The notes under the pieces: generated by a model
What the model saw: the letters and a program-made list of their open reading frames with translations, nothing else
Told to the model about the DNA's origin: nothing
Databases searched by the model: none
Program-made: the position numbers and the translations under genes
NCBI GenBank assembly: GCA_040766885.1
Contig: JAXGPP010000012.1
Coordinates: forward strand, 124,001 to 188,000
DNA length: 64,000 nucleotides
Source of the DNA: JAXGPP01 sp040766885
Lineage (GTDB): Bacteria; Planctomycetota; Planctomycetia; Pirellulales; Thermoguttaceae
Reading direction: 5' to 3'
Shown: piece by piece, positions 26,068-33,234 of the stretch
Layout of the letters: the number at the start of each line of letters is the position of its first letter
Numbering within the stretch: position 1 is the stretch's first letter

Positions 26068-27345
26068 ATGAAGAACGTGGTCACGCTGGTGTTGGGCGGC
26101 GGACGAGGCACCAGGCTCTACCCGCTGACGAAATACCGCTCCAAGCCGTCCGTGCCGCTGGCTGGAAAATACCGCCTGATCGACATCCCGCTTTCAAATT
26201 GCATCAACAGCGGGCTCAACCGGGCCTATGTCCTGACGCAATTCAATTCGGTGAGCCTGCACCGGCACATCAGCAGCACCTATCGATTCGACCAGTTCAG
26301 CGGCGGTTTCGTTGAGATCCTCGCCGCCCAGCAGACCAACGAGAACGCCAACTGGTACCAAGGCACCGCCGACGCCGTGCGGCAGAATCTCGGCTACGTC
26401 AATCTGCCCGACGTCGACTACGTGCTGATTCTCTCCGGCGACCAGTTGTACCGCATGGATTACCTCCGCATGATCCGTCAGCATGCGGAATCCAATGCCG
26501 ACGTGACGATCTGCGCCGTTCCCGTCGATAGCCGCCAGGCGGCCTCGTTTGGCATCATGCGACTGGCTGAGGGGGGGCGTGTCGCCGGCTTTCTGGAGAA
26601 GCCAAAAACCGAAGACGAACTGTCGATCGTCCGCACCGATCCGGCCTGGATCGACTCGCAGGGGATCGCAAGCCGCGGCCGTGATTGCCTGGCCAGCACC
26701 GGCATTTATCTCTTCAACCGCCGTGTCATGCTCGACCTGCTCGAGAAGACCACCTACCAGGATTTCGGCAAGGAGATCTTTCCGGCGGCCATCCGCACGT
26801 GCAAGGTCCAGGTGCATCTGTTCGACGGCTACTGGGAGGATATCGGCACCATCCGCGCGTTCTACGATGCCAATCTTGGCATGGCCCTGCCGGAACCGAC
26901 CTTCGATCCGATTTCGGTCGAAGGGCCGATCTACAGCCGAGCAAGATTTCTGGCTCCAACCCGGTTGCAGGGAGCGACGGTCACAAACTGCCTCATCGCC
27001 GACGGGTGCCGGATTGAAGAGGGCGCCGTCATTGAGAACAGCGTGATCGGCCTTCGCTGCCGCATCGGCCGCAATGCCGTCATCCGCAACTCGGTCATCA
27101 TGGGCAACGATTACTATCAGAACCCGGGAGGCGACCGCCCCGGCCGGCCGCCGCTCGGCATCGGCGCCGGTGCGCACATCGAAGGCGCGATCATCGACAA
27201 GAATTGTTTCATCGGCCGCAATGTCCGCGTTGTTAATACGCGGGGTGTGGAGAACACCGACGAGACCGATTTTGGCATGATCGTCGACGGCATCGTCGTC
27301 ATGCCCAAGGGAACCACGCTCCCCGACGACTGGCAGCAGCCCTGA
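26068..27345 (+). CDS. glgC: Glucose-1-phosphate adenylyltransferase GlgC
   Basis: ADP-glucose pyrophosphorylase of 425 residues. The N-terminal nucleotidyltransferase shows 'LVLGGGRGTRLYPLTKYRSK' (residues 7-26, nucleotide binding), 'KPSVPLAGKYRLIDIPLSNC', 'WYQGTADAVRQN' and 'ILSGDQLYRMDY'. The C-terminal half is a left-handed beta-helix with hexapeptide-like repeats ('CRIEEGAVIENSVIG'), ending 'DGIVVMPKGTTLPDDW'. Length and domains match the family. The ATG at 26068 follows GAGGA; longer in-frame starts lack homology. It supplies ADP-glucose, the committed precursor for glycogen synthase (GlgA) or GlgM, neither of which is in this window. Divergent orientation to glgE suggests coordinated regulation. 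Confidence 0.96.
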   Translation: MKNVVTLVLGGGRGTRLYPLTKYRSKPSVPLAGKYRLIDIPLSNCINSGLNRAYVLTQFNSVSLHRHISSTYRFDQFSGGFVEILAAQQTNENANWYQGTADAVRQNLGYVNLPDVDYVLILSGDQLYRMDYLRMIRQHAESNADVTICAVPVDSRQAASFGIMRLAEGGRVAGFLEKPKTEDELSIVRTDPAWIDSQGIASRGRDCLASTGIYLFNRRVMLDLLEKTTYQDFGKEIFPAAIRTCKVQVHLFDGYWEDIGTIRAFYDANLGMALPEPTFDPISVEGPIYSRARFLAPTRLQGATVTNCLIADGCRIEEGAVIENSVIGLRCRIGRNAVIRNSVIMGNDYYQNPGGDRPGRPPLGIGAGAHIEGAIIDKNCFIGRNVRVVNTRGVENTDETDFGMIVDGIVVMPKGTTLPDDWQQP

Positions 27346-27401
27346 GCCGACTTTGCGACGCGGGAACACAACCATCCGGCATCGCGCTGGCGCCCGGTCG
27401 A

Positions 27402-27863
27402 TCAATACCGCACAATGGCGATCGCCTGGTCGAGCGATTGTCGGGTAATCGGGCCGCTACCCGAAAGTACGCGGAAGTCGCCGCGGAGGGCTTTCAGCGC
27501 CTGCCGTTCCTCCTGGATTTCCTGCGCGGTGCGGAACCCCAGTCGGCGGAACATGCCCAGTAGCGGCGACCACCCGTGCGACGCGTGGGCAACCAATGAC
27601 GCTGCTGCAGCCGCGGCTAGCAACACGCCTCGCTGATGGCCCGAGCGGTTCATGGCAAGTCCCGCCAGGACCGCCGTGCCCAGGACGAGTCCCATCACGC
27701 GCTCGAGATCCCATTCATGCTCCAACGCGGCAAGCCGCGCCGCGACGGCTGCGGGGCCGGCCGCGGCGTGACTCGCCAGCTTAACTCGCGTTGCCTGGCG
27801 GATAGTCTCGTTAACGTGATCGGATGTGTTGTCCGTCACGCGATCCGACGCGCCCGGGATCAT
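27402..27863 (-). CDS. YgaP/DUF2892-like small membrane protein
   Basis: A 153-residue protein with two hydrophobic helices in the middle (about 60-95: 'VMGLVLGTAVLAGLAM', 'GVLLAAAAAASLVA') followed by 'WSPLLGMFRRLGFRTAQEI' and 'ALKALRGDF'. This arrangement is seen in planctomycete membrane proteins with a DUF2892 (YgaP-type) domain. The N-terminal 50 residues are polar and alanine-rich. The ATG at 27863 is favoured over the one four codons upstream because GGAG lies 6 bases before it. It opens a minus-strand run of small membrane proteins (DUF3309, DUF1328). A role in envelope stress is a guess from neighbours. Confidence 0.7.
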   Translation of the reverse strand: MIPGASDRVTDNTSDHVNETIRQATRVKLASHAAAGPAAVAARLAALEHEWDLERVMGLVLGTAVLAGLAMNRSGHQRGVLLAAAAAASLVAHASHGWSPLLGMFRRLGFRTAQEIQEERQALKALRGDFRVLSGSGPITRQSLDQAIAIVRY

Positions 27864-27897
27864 GTTTCGCTCCATCAGTTGCCAGGCGTTCCATCGT

Positions 27898-28056
27898 TTA
27901 ACCGAACACGCCGAACAGCACCAGCAGCAACACGATCAGCACTAGGAGTCCCAATCCGCCGCTGGGATAGTATCCCCAACTCCTGCTGTGCGGCCACGCG
28001 GGAAGCGCGCCCAGCAACAGCAGGATCAGAATCGCCAGCAAGATCCAGCTCAACAT
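27898..28056 (-). CDS. DUF3309-type 52-residue membrane protein
   Basis: A 52-residue open frame with two hydrophobic segments. It starts 'MLSWILLAILILLLLGALPA', has a middle 'WPHSRSWGYYPSGGLG' loop and ends with a second helix 'LLVLIVLLLVLFGVFG'. The tryptophan/serine/glycine loop between two helices is the DUF3309 pattern. AGGAG lies 8 bases before the ATG, strong support for translation. It sits between the YgaP-like and DUF1328 genes on the same strand. Function unknown; relatives are small inner-membrane proteins. Confidence 0.85.
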   Translation of the reverse strand: MLSWILLAILILLLLGALPAWPHSRSWGYYPSGGLGLLVLIVLLLVLFGVFG

Positions 28057-28119
28057 GGACTATCTCCTGAGGTGAAGGTCGCGTATCGCTCGTCCATGAT
28101 CAGCCGTCGGGCGAATCCC

Positions 28120-28308
28120 TTAAGTCATGTCAATCGGCCGTCCCCGGCGCCCAGCCAGGCCGCCGAAGATCAGCGACACGATGAACAGCACCAGGAACAC
28201 AAAGAACAGGATCTTGGCGATCGAAGCGGCTCCCGCCGCAATTCCGCCGAAACCGAACACGGCGGCCACAATCGCCACAATCAGAAACAGCAGCGCCCAG
28301 TACAACAT
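28120..28308 (-). CDS. DUF1328 (YtjA-like) small membrane protein
   Basis: A 62-residue protein with two transmembrane helices: 'MLYWALLFLIVAIVAAVFGF' and 'KILFFVFLVLFIVSLIFGG', joined by the conserved 'GGIAAGAASIA' turn, then a basic tail. This is the DUF1328 family pattern at full length. The Met at 28308 is preferred over the one two codons upstream because GGAG lies 8 bases before it and the family begins 'MLYWA'. Function unknown; in other bacteria these genes are often stress-induced. It is followed 63 bases later by the DUF3309 gene. Confidence 0.88.
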   Translation of the reverse strand: MLYWALLFLIVAIVAAVFGFGGIAAGAASIAKILFFVFLVLFIVSLIFGGLAGRRGRPIDMT

Positions 28309-28685
28309 GATCATTCTCCGTTTTCAGAAAGGGCAGTTGGTTCGGTGGAGCCCCGCCCCAGCCGTTGCGGCTCGGCGCAGCTCACAGATTTTCGTTCCGG
28401 TTCACACCGGCACTGCCCCGGGTAGAAGCAAAGAGCGTGCCAGCGGGCTATGCGTCCCGTTGTCTGGACGAAAAACGCTGTGCAAGTAGCTAATGTCGCT
28501 TTCAGCCCACATTCCGTGAAGAACCAGACAGCCGCCCCTCGCCACCGGGTCAAATTGTCGGGGTCGATGTCTTCCTGTCATTGCCCGCAGTTGTTCTCCG
28601 CCAGAATGGCGTCGCCAATGGCATGCAGCTTGCACTGAATCGGGGACGTCACCTAAACCCACAGCAGAACCAGCCGGGTGGACTC
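28309..28685. other. Intergenic region upstream of DUF1328 and DUF4112 genes
   Basis: 377 bases between divergent genes. No convincing open frame, repeat or hairpin is seen. It should contain promoters for the small-membrane-protein run (minus) and the DUF4112 gene (plus). Confidence 0.5.
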
Positions 28686-29108
28686 ATGTCTCAGGCAGGC
28701 TATTCACCACGCTTCGGACCAGCCGTGCATCAGGCCCATAGCCCGGCGAATCCGGCGCTCCCTTTGGCGGAAACCACGCGGAGACTGAAACGCTTGCGCC
28801 GGCTTACCCGGCTGTTGGATGACGCGGTTCGCATTCCGGGCACGAAGTATCGGGTGGGTCTCGACAGCTTGATCGGCTTGGTTCCGGGTGCGGGCGATAT
28901 CGTCGGCGGCGCATTGTCGGCGTATATCATCTACGAGGCTTCACGACTCGGCGTGTCGCGGCTCACGCTCGCCCGCATGTACTCCAATGTGGCCGTCGAC
29001 CTGCTGCTTGGAAGCGTTCCGGTGGCTGGCGACATCTTCGACGTGGCTTGGAAGGCCAATCGGAAGAACATGGATCTGCTCGACCGCCACCTCGGTCGCA
29101 ACAAGTAA
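28686..29108 (+). CDS. DUF4112 membrane protein
   Basis: A 140-residue protein with the DUF4112 signature: 'RLTRLLDDAVRIPGTKYRVGLDSLIGLVPGAGDI' (about 40-73), the hydrophobic 'GGALSAYIIYEASRLGV', 'NVAVDLLLGSVPVAGDIFDVAWKANRKN' and a basic end 'LLDRHLGRNK'. Two glycine-rich amphipathic turns flank the hydrophobic stretches. The ATG at 28686 is chosen so that the conserved domain has a short N-terminal leader; GGTGG upstream is only a weak ribosome site. Function unknown; it stands alone on the plus strand beside other small membrane proteins. Confidence 0.85.
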   Translation: MSQAGYSPRFGPAVHQAHSPANPALPLAETTRRLKRLRRLTRLLDDAVRIPGTKYRVGLDSLIGLVPGAGDIVGGALSAYIIYEASRLGVSRLTLARMYSNVAVDLLLGSVPVAGDIFDVAWKANRKNMDLLDRHLGRNK

Positions 29109-29147
29109 GCAGGAGGGCCTCACGCCCTTGCGGCGCGCAACTCGGCA

Positions 29148-29903
29148 TCACGCGCCGGGCGATGCTCTCGCCCGGCGGGCCTTCGCGTCAAGGTGGAACG
29201 ATAGGCCGACGTAGAACGCCGGGTAAACCGTCGACAGCCACACCAGCCAGGGCGGAATTAGCGGATAGTCCCACAGCATCGCCAGCAGCAAAGCGAGCCA
29301 CGCGGCCGCGCCGGCGAGCACCGGCCAGCGCCACGGTCGCGGGGCGAGATTGGGATAGAGGAACCGCACGGGCGCCAGGGTCAGTATCGTCAGCAGAACG
29401 AGGACGACGGCCGATACTTCCTCATGCCACAGGCCGGCGTAGAACGCGTAGATGTTCCAATACGACGGGAAGCCCAGGAAGAAGCCTTCCGTTTCCTGCT
29501 TCGCGCCGCCATGGGCAAACCCCAGCAGGCTGGCCATCATCGCGGCGGCAATGAGCGCTCCGGCCCACGCCGGCACCCACTCCATCCTCCATACCAGCAG
29601 CAGAGGCAGGAACGTGAACGTCAGGTAATCGACGATATCGTCGATCAGTCGCCCGCTGATCCAGGGCGCCCAGCGTTTCACCTCGAATTGCCGTGCCAGC
29701 GGTCCGTCGCTCGCATCAATCAGCACGGCGAGGGCGAGCCAGAGGAAGACCCAGCGCGGGTCGGGCCGCGGCGCGCTGATCTCGGCCGCGGCCAGAAAGG
29801 CCATTGCCACGCCGCTGGCCGTGTAGAGGTGCACACCGTAAGCGCGGACCACGGGGCCCATCCGCACGCGGCTGGATCGGGGGCTGTCGGGTGGTGCTTC
29901 CAT
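29148..29903 (-). CDS. pcs: CDP-alcohol phosphatidyltransferase, phosphatidylcholine synthase-like
   Basis: A 251-residue polytopic membrane enzyme with the CDP-alcohol phosphatidyltransferase motif Asp63-x2-Asp66-Gly67-x2-Ala70-Arg71-x12-Gly84-x3-Asp88-x3-Asp92 ('DASDGPLAR' and 'GRLIDDIVD'). The 12-residue spacing and the later 'FFLGFPSYWNIYAFY' match bacterial phosphatidylcholine synthases rather than PgsA or PssA, so it may condense choline with CDP-diacylglycerol. About eight hydrophobic helices are visible. The ATG at 29903 is chosen because earlier in-frame sequence overlaps the divergent YdjY gene. Substrate specificity is inferred from pattern alone. Confidence 0.78.
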   Translation of the reverse strand: MEAPPDSPRSSRVRMGPVVRAYGVHLYTASGVAMAFLAAAEISAPRPDPRWVFLWLALAVLIDASDGPLARQFEVKRWAPWISGRLIDDIVDYLTFTFLPLLLVWRMEWVPAWAGALIAAAMMASLLGFAHGGAKQETEGFFLGFPSYWNIYAFYAGLWHEEVSAVVLVLLTILTLAPVRFLYPNLAPRPWRWPVLAGAAAWLALLLAMLWDYPLIPPWLVWLSTVYPAFYVGLSFHLDAKARRARASPGA

Positions 29904-29977
29904 GATGGCTGCTCGGCGGTAATATAACACAATGGGAGGTGTACGTTCGAGTTTTCGCAAGGGAAAGGGAGATGCCC

Positions 29978-30784
29978 ATGGGTCGCCGCGTCGCCATTCT
30001 GGCTGTTGTCGCTTCCACGGCTTTGATTGTCGTCGCCGGCCTCGCACGGGCTGCCGACGGGCCGGCGCGGGAGGCGCCGAACGCCGCCGCTGTGAAACCC
30101 CCCGCTGCCGACGCCACGTCGCGGCAGGAGGCGCTGGAGAAACTCGATCTCGACAAACCGCTCGTCGATGATCCCGAACTCAAACGGCTCGAGCCCGACG
30201 CTCCGATCTGGATCAACCGGCCGCGGAAGAAGGTCGTGCTCGTGGGCGCCGTTTGTCAGCGCGAATCGCCGCTGGAACTGTTCGCCTGCCTCAGCGGTTC
30301 GAAGGAGTATGAATCCGTCGTCGCCGTCCGCGCCCGTGCCAGCACGCTCCACGCGGCGCTGGTCGCGATTGGCCTCGAACCCGGCGCCGCCGCCCAGTAT
30401 GGCGACACCTTCACGCCCGCCCGTGGTCCCGTCGTGGAGATCACCCTCGTCTGGAACGACGAGCAGGGACGCCGCCGCAACGCCCGAGCCCAGGACTGGA
30501 TCCGCAGCCTGAAAACCGGCAAGCCGATGAATCACCCCTTCGTGTTCGTCGGCAGCCGCTTCCACCAAAGCCCGGAAGGACAACGGGTGTACGCGGCTGA
30601 TGTAACGGGCGACTTGATCTGCGTGACCAACTTCCCCGATGCGGTGCTCGACATCCCGGTGCAAAGCACCGACGACGACGCCTCGCTCCTGTTCCAGTCG
30701 TTTACCGAGCGAATACCGCCTCGCGGCACCCCGGTGACGCTGGTGTTATCTCCCCAAGACGAAAAGAAGCCGGCCGGGAAATGA
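29978..30784 (+). CDS. Exported YdjY-domain protein
   Basis: A 268-residue protein with a signal peptide (MGRRVAILAVVASTALIVVAGLARA, cleavage about residue 25) and a YdjY domain from about 70 to 255. Visible blocks are 'VVLVGAVCQRESPLELFAC', 'KEYESVVAV', 'STLHAALVAIGLEPG' and 'FVGSRF'. YdjY proteins are periplasmic or exported and common in Planctomycetes; function unknown. The Met at 29978 is chosen because AGGGAG lies 6 bases upstream; the Met two codons earlier would start inside that site. It is divergent from the pcs-like gene across about 75 bases. Confidence 0.8.
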   Translation: MGRRVAILAVVASTALIVVAGLARAADGPAREAPNAAAVKPPAADATSRQEALEKLDLDKPLVDDPELKRLEPDAPIWINRPRKKVVLVGAVCQRESPLELFACLSGSKEYESVVAVRARASTLHAALVAIGLEPGAAAQYGDTFTPARGPVVEITLVWNDEQGRRRNARAQDWIRSLKTGKPMNHPFVFVGSRFHQSPEGQRVYAADVTGDLICVTNFPDAVLDIPVQSTDDDASLLFQSFTERIPPRGTPVTLVLSPQDEKKPAGK

Positions 30785-30920
30785 CCGGCCGAAGTCCCGG
30801 CCTCGGCCGGGCCCGTCGGCCTCATTATCGGTGCGTCTTGCCGGCAGAGCGCCGCTCGCCCGGCGCATGGGCCCCGCGGACAAAGAGTCCCGCGCGCCGG
30901 CAGACTCGCTGGGTTGAATT

Positions 30921-31010
30921 TCAATGTTGCCGGACCACGATTGCGCCGGCCATCGTCCAAATACAGACGAAGGCCAGGCTCAACAGAGCGGAAATGATTT
31001 CAATGGGCAT
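30921..31010 (-). CDS. Putative 29-residue single-helix membrane peptide
   Basis: A short minus-strand frame reads MPIEIISALLSLAFVCIWTM and continues to a C-terminal 'VVRQH' before TGA. It is one hydrophobic helix with a charged C-terminus. The ribosome site is weak (AAGAG 8-12 bases upstream). It lies in an otherwise gene-free 540-base stretch. I do not recognise it; it may be a chance frame. Confidence 0.35.
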   Translation of the reverse strand: MPIEIISALLSLAFVCIWTMAGAIVVRQH

Positions 31011-31324
31011 GACAGGACTCTTGCGGTGATGTTGGCCGGCCAAAGGGCCGCACCGTCAAACTCATCGACGTTCCTCCACTCGGCGCTGGAATCTCGCCTT
31101 CTTGGCCCGAATCGCTTGGCTCACCGGCAGCGATTCTGCTATCGGCACGAATTGCCTGTCTTAGCTCCGTGTTCACATCTCCAACATTGGGGGTGTCGGC
31201 ATGCCTTACGCGCGCAGAAAAGTGTATTTTCTTTGCCGAATGAACGCTTGTATATTAGCCACTTTTATGCTAGCATCACACTCGGACGACAACGGTACCT
31301 GTTTCCTGTTCCAGAGAGGGGGAT
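31011..31324. other. Leader region upstream of the HTH/zinc-ribbon gene
   Basis: 314 bases with no supported gene. The last 120 bases are clearly more AT-rich than the surroundings, including tgtatattagccacttttat near 31250-31270, and probably hold the promoter of the HTH gene. No repeat or terminator is evident. Confidence 0.45.
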
Positions 31325-31669
31325 ATGTGGCTCAATCCATTTGTGATCGAGGATGCCAAGCGTCTGCTCCGCCTGGGAGGCCTGTCGCAACGGGAGATTG
31401 CCCGTCGCCTGGGCATCAGCCGTGCTTCGGTGGCGAACATCGCCCGCGACCTCCGCCCTGCCGCCGAGCCGCGCGAGCGGGTCGACGACTCCTGGCCGCC
31501 GACGGGGCGGCCCGCCCGCTGCCCTCGGTGCGGTGCCCGGGTGTATATGCCCTGCCGGGCATGCCGGGTGCGGGCGATCCGCGAACGCCGGCGCCGCACC
31601 ATGCTCGACAACGCGGCATGGCGGCCGTTGGACCGCAAAACCCGAACGCCGGGCAGACCGGCCGCCTGA
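31325..31669 (+). CDS. Small HTH protein with C-terminal zinc ribbon
   Basis: A 114-residue protein. Residues 6-45 form a Trp-repressor/Mar-like helix-turn-helix ('LSQREIARRLGISRASVANI', DNA recognition helix in the second half). Residues 65-85 carry a CxxC...CxxC zinc ribbon ('CPRCGARVYMPCRAC'), followed by a basic stretch 'RAIRERRRR'. Such HTH plus zinc-ribbon proteins occur in Planctomycetes without assigned targets. The purine-rich GAGAGGGGG just before the ATG supports the start. It is convergent with the first DnaK-like gene, 16 bases away. It is probably a DNA-binding regulator; the target is unknown. Confidence 0.75.
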   Translation: MWLNPFVIEDAKRLLRLGGLSQREIARRLGISRASVANIARDLRPAAEPRERVDDSWPPTGRPARCPRCGARVYMPCRACRVRAIRERRRRTMLDNAAWRPLDRKTRTPGRPAA

Positions 31670-31685
31670 CGGCCGGCGCGGCACT

Positions 31686-33233
31686 TCAGGAGTAGTCTGT
31701 CGGTGGGGCGCCCGAGATGTGCTGCCGCCAGCCGTCGAGGTATTCCTTGGCCAGGCCGTTTTCACGCGTGAACTCGGTCTCCACGACTGCCTCGGTGCCG
31801 GGCACGGCCACGCGCACTTTCAACCGCCCGTTGCTGCGGTAGCGGAAGTGGACTTCCACCGGACTCCGCGCCGGCAGCTTGGGAGGCAACTGTCGCACGC
31901 TCACCCGGCCGATTGTCGTACAGTCATCGGGCGACGGGCTCTCCCCTTCGACCACCTGGACAAGAATCGATTTCTGGTCGGGCTTGCGGGTGCGAAACAC
32001 CCGTTTGATCGTTGCCGGCAGTTGCGTATTGCGCGGGATGAGAATGCCGCTGCGCAGGCGGTTCGTGGCCGGATCGGTGCCGACGACGCCCAGGCTGTGC
32101 GCGTTCACATTGCGGATCTTGAAGGAGGCCGGCTTGCCGCGGGCCTTTGCCAGCACCATGCCGGCGTGCAATGCGGCGCCGTGCGCCACGGCTTCGTCGG
32201 CGGCGACCGTGGCGTCGGGCTCCTTGCCCGAAATCTCGCGGAGCATGTGGCGAACCATGGGCATCCGCGTCGAGCCGCCGACCAGCAGCACGCGGTCGAC
32301 CTGGGGCCATTCGAGCCCTGCCGCCCGCAGTGCCTGGATCGTCGTGAAGCGGGTGCGGTCGAGAAGGTCCTGGGTGGCCTCTTCGAACTGCTCGCGGGTG
32401 ACTTCAATTTCCGCCGTCCTTCCCTGGAACGCGCAGGCGACCACCGCCTTGGGCCGCAGCGAGAGCGTGCGCTTGGCGTCTTCGCATTCGCGCCACAACC
32501 GCCCGGCCATGCGCGGTTCTTCGGCGGGGTCGATCCCGTGCTGCTGCTTGAAGGCCTCCGCCACCAGGCGCACAAACCGCTGGTCCCAGTCCCAGCCGCC
32601 GAGATGCACGTCGCCATCGATCGCCAGGGCGTTGAACTCGCGACCACGGATCTCCATCACGCTCACGTCGAACGTGCCGCCCCCCAAGTCGTAGACCAGG
32701 ATCCGCTGCTCCTTCTCCGCCGCGCCGCGGCGATTGAGGTAGCCGGCCTGGTGGCCGAAGGCCAGCGCTGCGGCGGTCGGTTCGTTGATGATGTCGATCA
32801 CCTCGAAGCCCGCCATGTAGCCGGCGTCCTGGGTGGCCTTGCGGCGGACCTCGTCGAAGTACGCCGGCACGGTGATCACCACCTTGGTGTACGGTCCGAT
32901 CTGGGCGATCGTGTCGCGGCGCAGCTTGTTGAGGATCCAGGCCTCGATCACCTCGGGCGGGTAATACTGCCCTTCGAGAACCTTGTGGAACACGCGGCTG
33001 CCGACGTCGCGCTTCGAACACTCCGCCACATGGTCGGCCTCGGTGCTGAGTCCCTTGAGCGCCTCGCGCCCCACGATCACTTCCTGGCCGTCGAACAGCA
33101 CGACGCTCGGCGTCAGCCGGTCCCCTTCGGCATTGACGAGCGTGGCGGGAGCCCCGGAGTCGTCGAGGCGAGCCACCACGGAGTAGGTCGTGCCCAGATC
33201 GATGCCGACGCTGGGTGGATGGGGGGTGCTCAT
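31686..33233 (-). CDS. DnaK-like Hsp70 protein, short form
   Basis: A 515-residue Hsp70 homologue. The ATPase half has 'GIDLGTTYSVVA' (phosphate 1), 'VPAYFDEVRRKATQDAG', 'NEPTAAALAFG', 'VYDLGGGTFDVSVM' (phosphate 2) and 'VLLVGGSTRMPMV' (adenosine). A substrate-binding beta domain follows (about 385-500, 'NVNAHSLGVVG', 'ILIPRNTQLPA'). It then stops: the helical lid and C-terminal tail of canonical DnaK (about 630 residues) are missing. Its ATG lies one base after the stop of the upstream paralogue, so the two are translationally coupled. No dnaJ or grpE gene is near, so it is not the housekeeping DnaK. Confidence 0.92.
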   Translation of the reverse strand: MSTPHPPSVGIDLGTTYSVVARLDDSGAPATLVNAEGDRLTPSVVLFDGQEVIVGREALKGLSTEADHVAECSKRDVGSRVFHKVLEGQYYPPEVIEAWILNKLRRDTIAQIGPYTKVVITVPAYFDEVRRKATQDAGYMAGFEVIDIINEPTAAALAFGHQAGYLNRRGAAEKEQRILVYDLGGGTFDVSVMEIRGREFNALAIDGDVHLGGWDWDQRFVRLVAEAFKQQHGIDPAEEPRMAGRLWRECEDAKRTLSLRPKAVVACAFQGRTAEIEVTREQFEEATQDLLDRTRFTTIQALRAAGLEWPQVDRVLLVGGSTRMPMVRHMLREISGKEPDATVAADEAVAHGAALHAGMVLAKARGKPASFKIRNVNAHSLGVVGTDPATNRLRSGILIPRNTQLPATIKRVFRTRKPDQKSILVQVVEGESPSPDDCTTIGRVSVRQLPPKLPARSPVEVHFRYRSNGRLKVRVAVPGTEAVVETEFTRENGLAKEYLDGWRQHISGAPPTDYS

Positions 33234-33234
33234 G

